Assembly (NCBI RefSeq): GCF_009192995.1
Contig: NZ_SDID01000008.1
Coordinates: 48,239-112,238 of the forward strand
Direction of reading: 5' to 3'
Length of the DNA stretch: 64,000 nucleotides
Source of the DNA: Sulfurimonas indica
GTDB taxonomy: Bacteria > Campylobacterota > Campylobacteria > Campylobacterales > Sulfurimonadaceae
The notes under the pieces are model-generated. The model saw nothing but the letters and a program-made list of their open reading frames with translations. It was not told where the DNA came from and made no database searches. Position numbers and translations under genes: made by a program. This document shows positions 63,784-64,000 of the stretch, piece by piece; position 1 is the stretch's first letter; every line of letters begins with the position of its first letter.

Positions 63784-64000
63784 TTAAAAGTTTGTTGAAA
63801 TATCAAGTCCTATCTGATTTCTTTTATAGGTATACATAGCAATATTGGAACTGTTGTTTGTTCTTGAAAGCTTTAATGAGAGGGCACTGTTCATCGGTTT
63901 GATAAAATATGATAGAGTTCCGCTTAATGTTCTTGAAATATCATTGCGACTTTGGTTATATGTCAAACGAATCCTAAAATTTTGCACTAAAAAGTAAAAA
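63784..64000 (-). CDS. C-terminal end of an outer-membrane beta-barrel protein (5' end outside the window)
   Basis: The open frame runs to the window edge and ends RNQIGLDISTNF, a final Phe as in BamA-recognised barrels. The visible 70 residues alternate polar and hydrophobic positions in strands of about ten residues (RIRLTYNQS, LSGTLSYFI, ALSLKLSRT, AMYTYKRNQIGLDIS). The family cannot be named. A GTG at 63987 would be internal, since codons upstream of it are open (FYFLV). Confidence 0.6.
   Translation of the reverse strand, partial: FYFLVQNFRIRLTYNQSRNDISRTLSGTLSYFIKPMNSALSLKLSRTNNSSNIAMYTYKRNQIGLDISTNF

Noticed and set aside
1..64000. CRISPR array, prophage, transposase, tRNA or rRNA
   Set aside because: I looked for regularly spaced repeats, integrase and transposase motifs, and tRNA-like cloverleaf ends and saw none. 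A tRNA or small RNA scan by covariance model would be needed to exclude them fully.

Overview
The window looks like a chromosomal segment of a Campylobacterota (epsilonproteobacterial) bacterium, most likely a Sulfurimonas-type marine chemolithotroph. The evidence is AT-rich DNA with TATAAT-type -10 boxes, a two-block rplY-pth-lptF/G-lysA-HAD-pheA-hisC-fliF-fliG-fliH-dxs order that I know from Helicobacter and Campylobacter, a dimeric-type dUTPase, PurS/PurQ with a small PurL, a histidine kinase with the AHQWRQPL box, and a periplasmic molybdoenzyme operon. The genus is inferred. No tRNA, rRNA, CRISPR array, insertion sequence or prophage was seen, and almost all DNA is coding.

Layout. 1-17 kb (+ strand): end of pyrB, pabB, an orphan sensor kinase, tal, pilT, then the conserved block rplY to dxs (translation, lysine/phenylalanine/histidine synthesis, flagellar basal body, isoprenoid precursor synthesis). 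17-24 kb: a hemerythrin-like protein and pgeF on the minus strand, then an ovoA-PLP lyase operon (probably complete ovothiol A synthesis) with two small companions, a 58-residue Cys-rich gene on the minus strand, dUTPase and an orphan ABC ATPase. 24-30 kb (- strand): ctpA-purC-purS-purQ-SH3-like membrane protein-plsC-crcB, preceded by a DUF6166-like coiled-coil protein. 30-34 kb (+): hemerythrin, a 12-helix haem-copper-oxidase/NnrS-like membrane protein, aroK, a thioredoxin-fold protein and hisD. 34-40 kb (+): an operon for a Tat-exported molybdopterin oxidoreductase in B-C-A order (four-cluster Fe-S protein, NrfD-type membrane anchor, 1095-residue catalytic subunit) with a TorD-like chaperone and an unknown 153-residue protein. 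40-45 kb (-): TlpA-like thioredoxin, BatA, BatB/C, BatD and a monohaem cytochrome c. 45-48 kb: a NosL-like lipoprotein (+), and grpE-dnaK (-) without hrcA. 48-58 kb: an AsmA-like protein with an internal duplication (+), then a minus-strand run of comF, lepA, prs, a Fur/PerR regulator, holA, rnr and an HDOD protein. 58-64 kb: GreB, a DsrE-like protein and purL, a DUF302-like lipoprotein (+), then a NIF3/YqfO-like protein, pfkA and the end of an outer-membrane beta-barrel gene (-).

Functional links. PurC, PurS, PurQ, PurL and Prs cover several steps of purine synthesis, with PurL 33 kb from its PurS/PurQ partners. FliF, FliG and FliH build the flagellar MS ring, switch and export apparatus. 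The 34-40 kb operon contains its own maturation chaperone and has a cytochrome c next to it.

The most unusual signals are non-coding. They are an 18-bp perfect inverted repeat in the 5' leader of the NosL-like gene, a nested 37-bp palindrome and a pair of mutually exclusive hairpins in front of the molybdoenzyme operon, a long imperfect inverted repeat in front of ovoA, and a cluster of about eight hairpins with a repeated 15-mer between grpE and dnaK. Two genes (pgeF and the Fur-family regulator) appear to have leaderless transcripts. I did not find a clearly novel defence or mobile system. The best candidates for undescribed biology are the ovothiol operon with its two unassigned partners and the B-C-A molybdoenzyme operon with its unassigned fifth gene.
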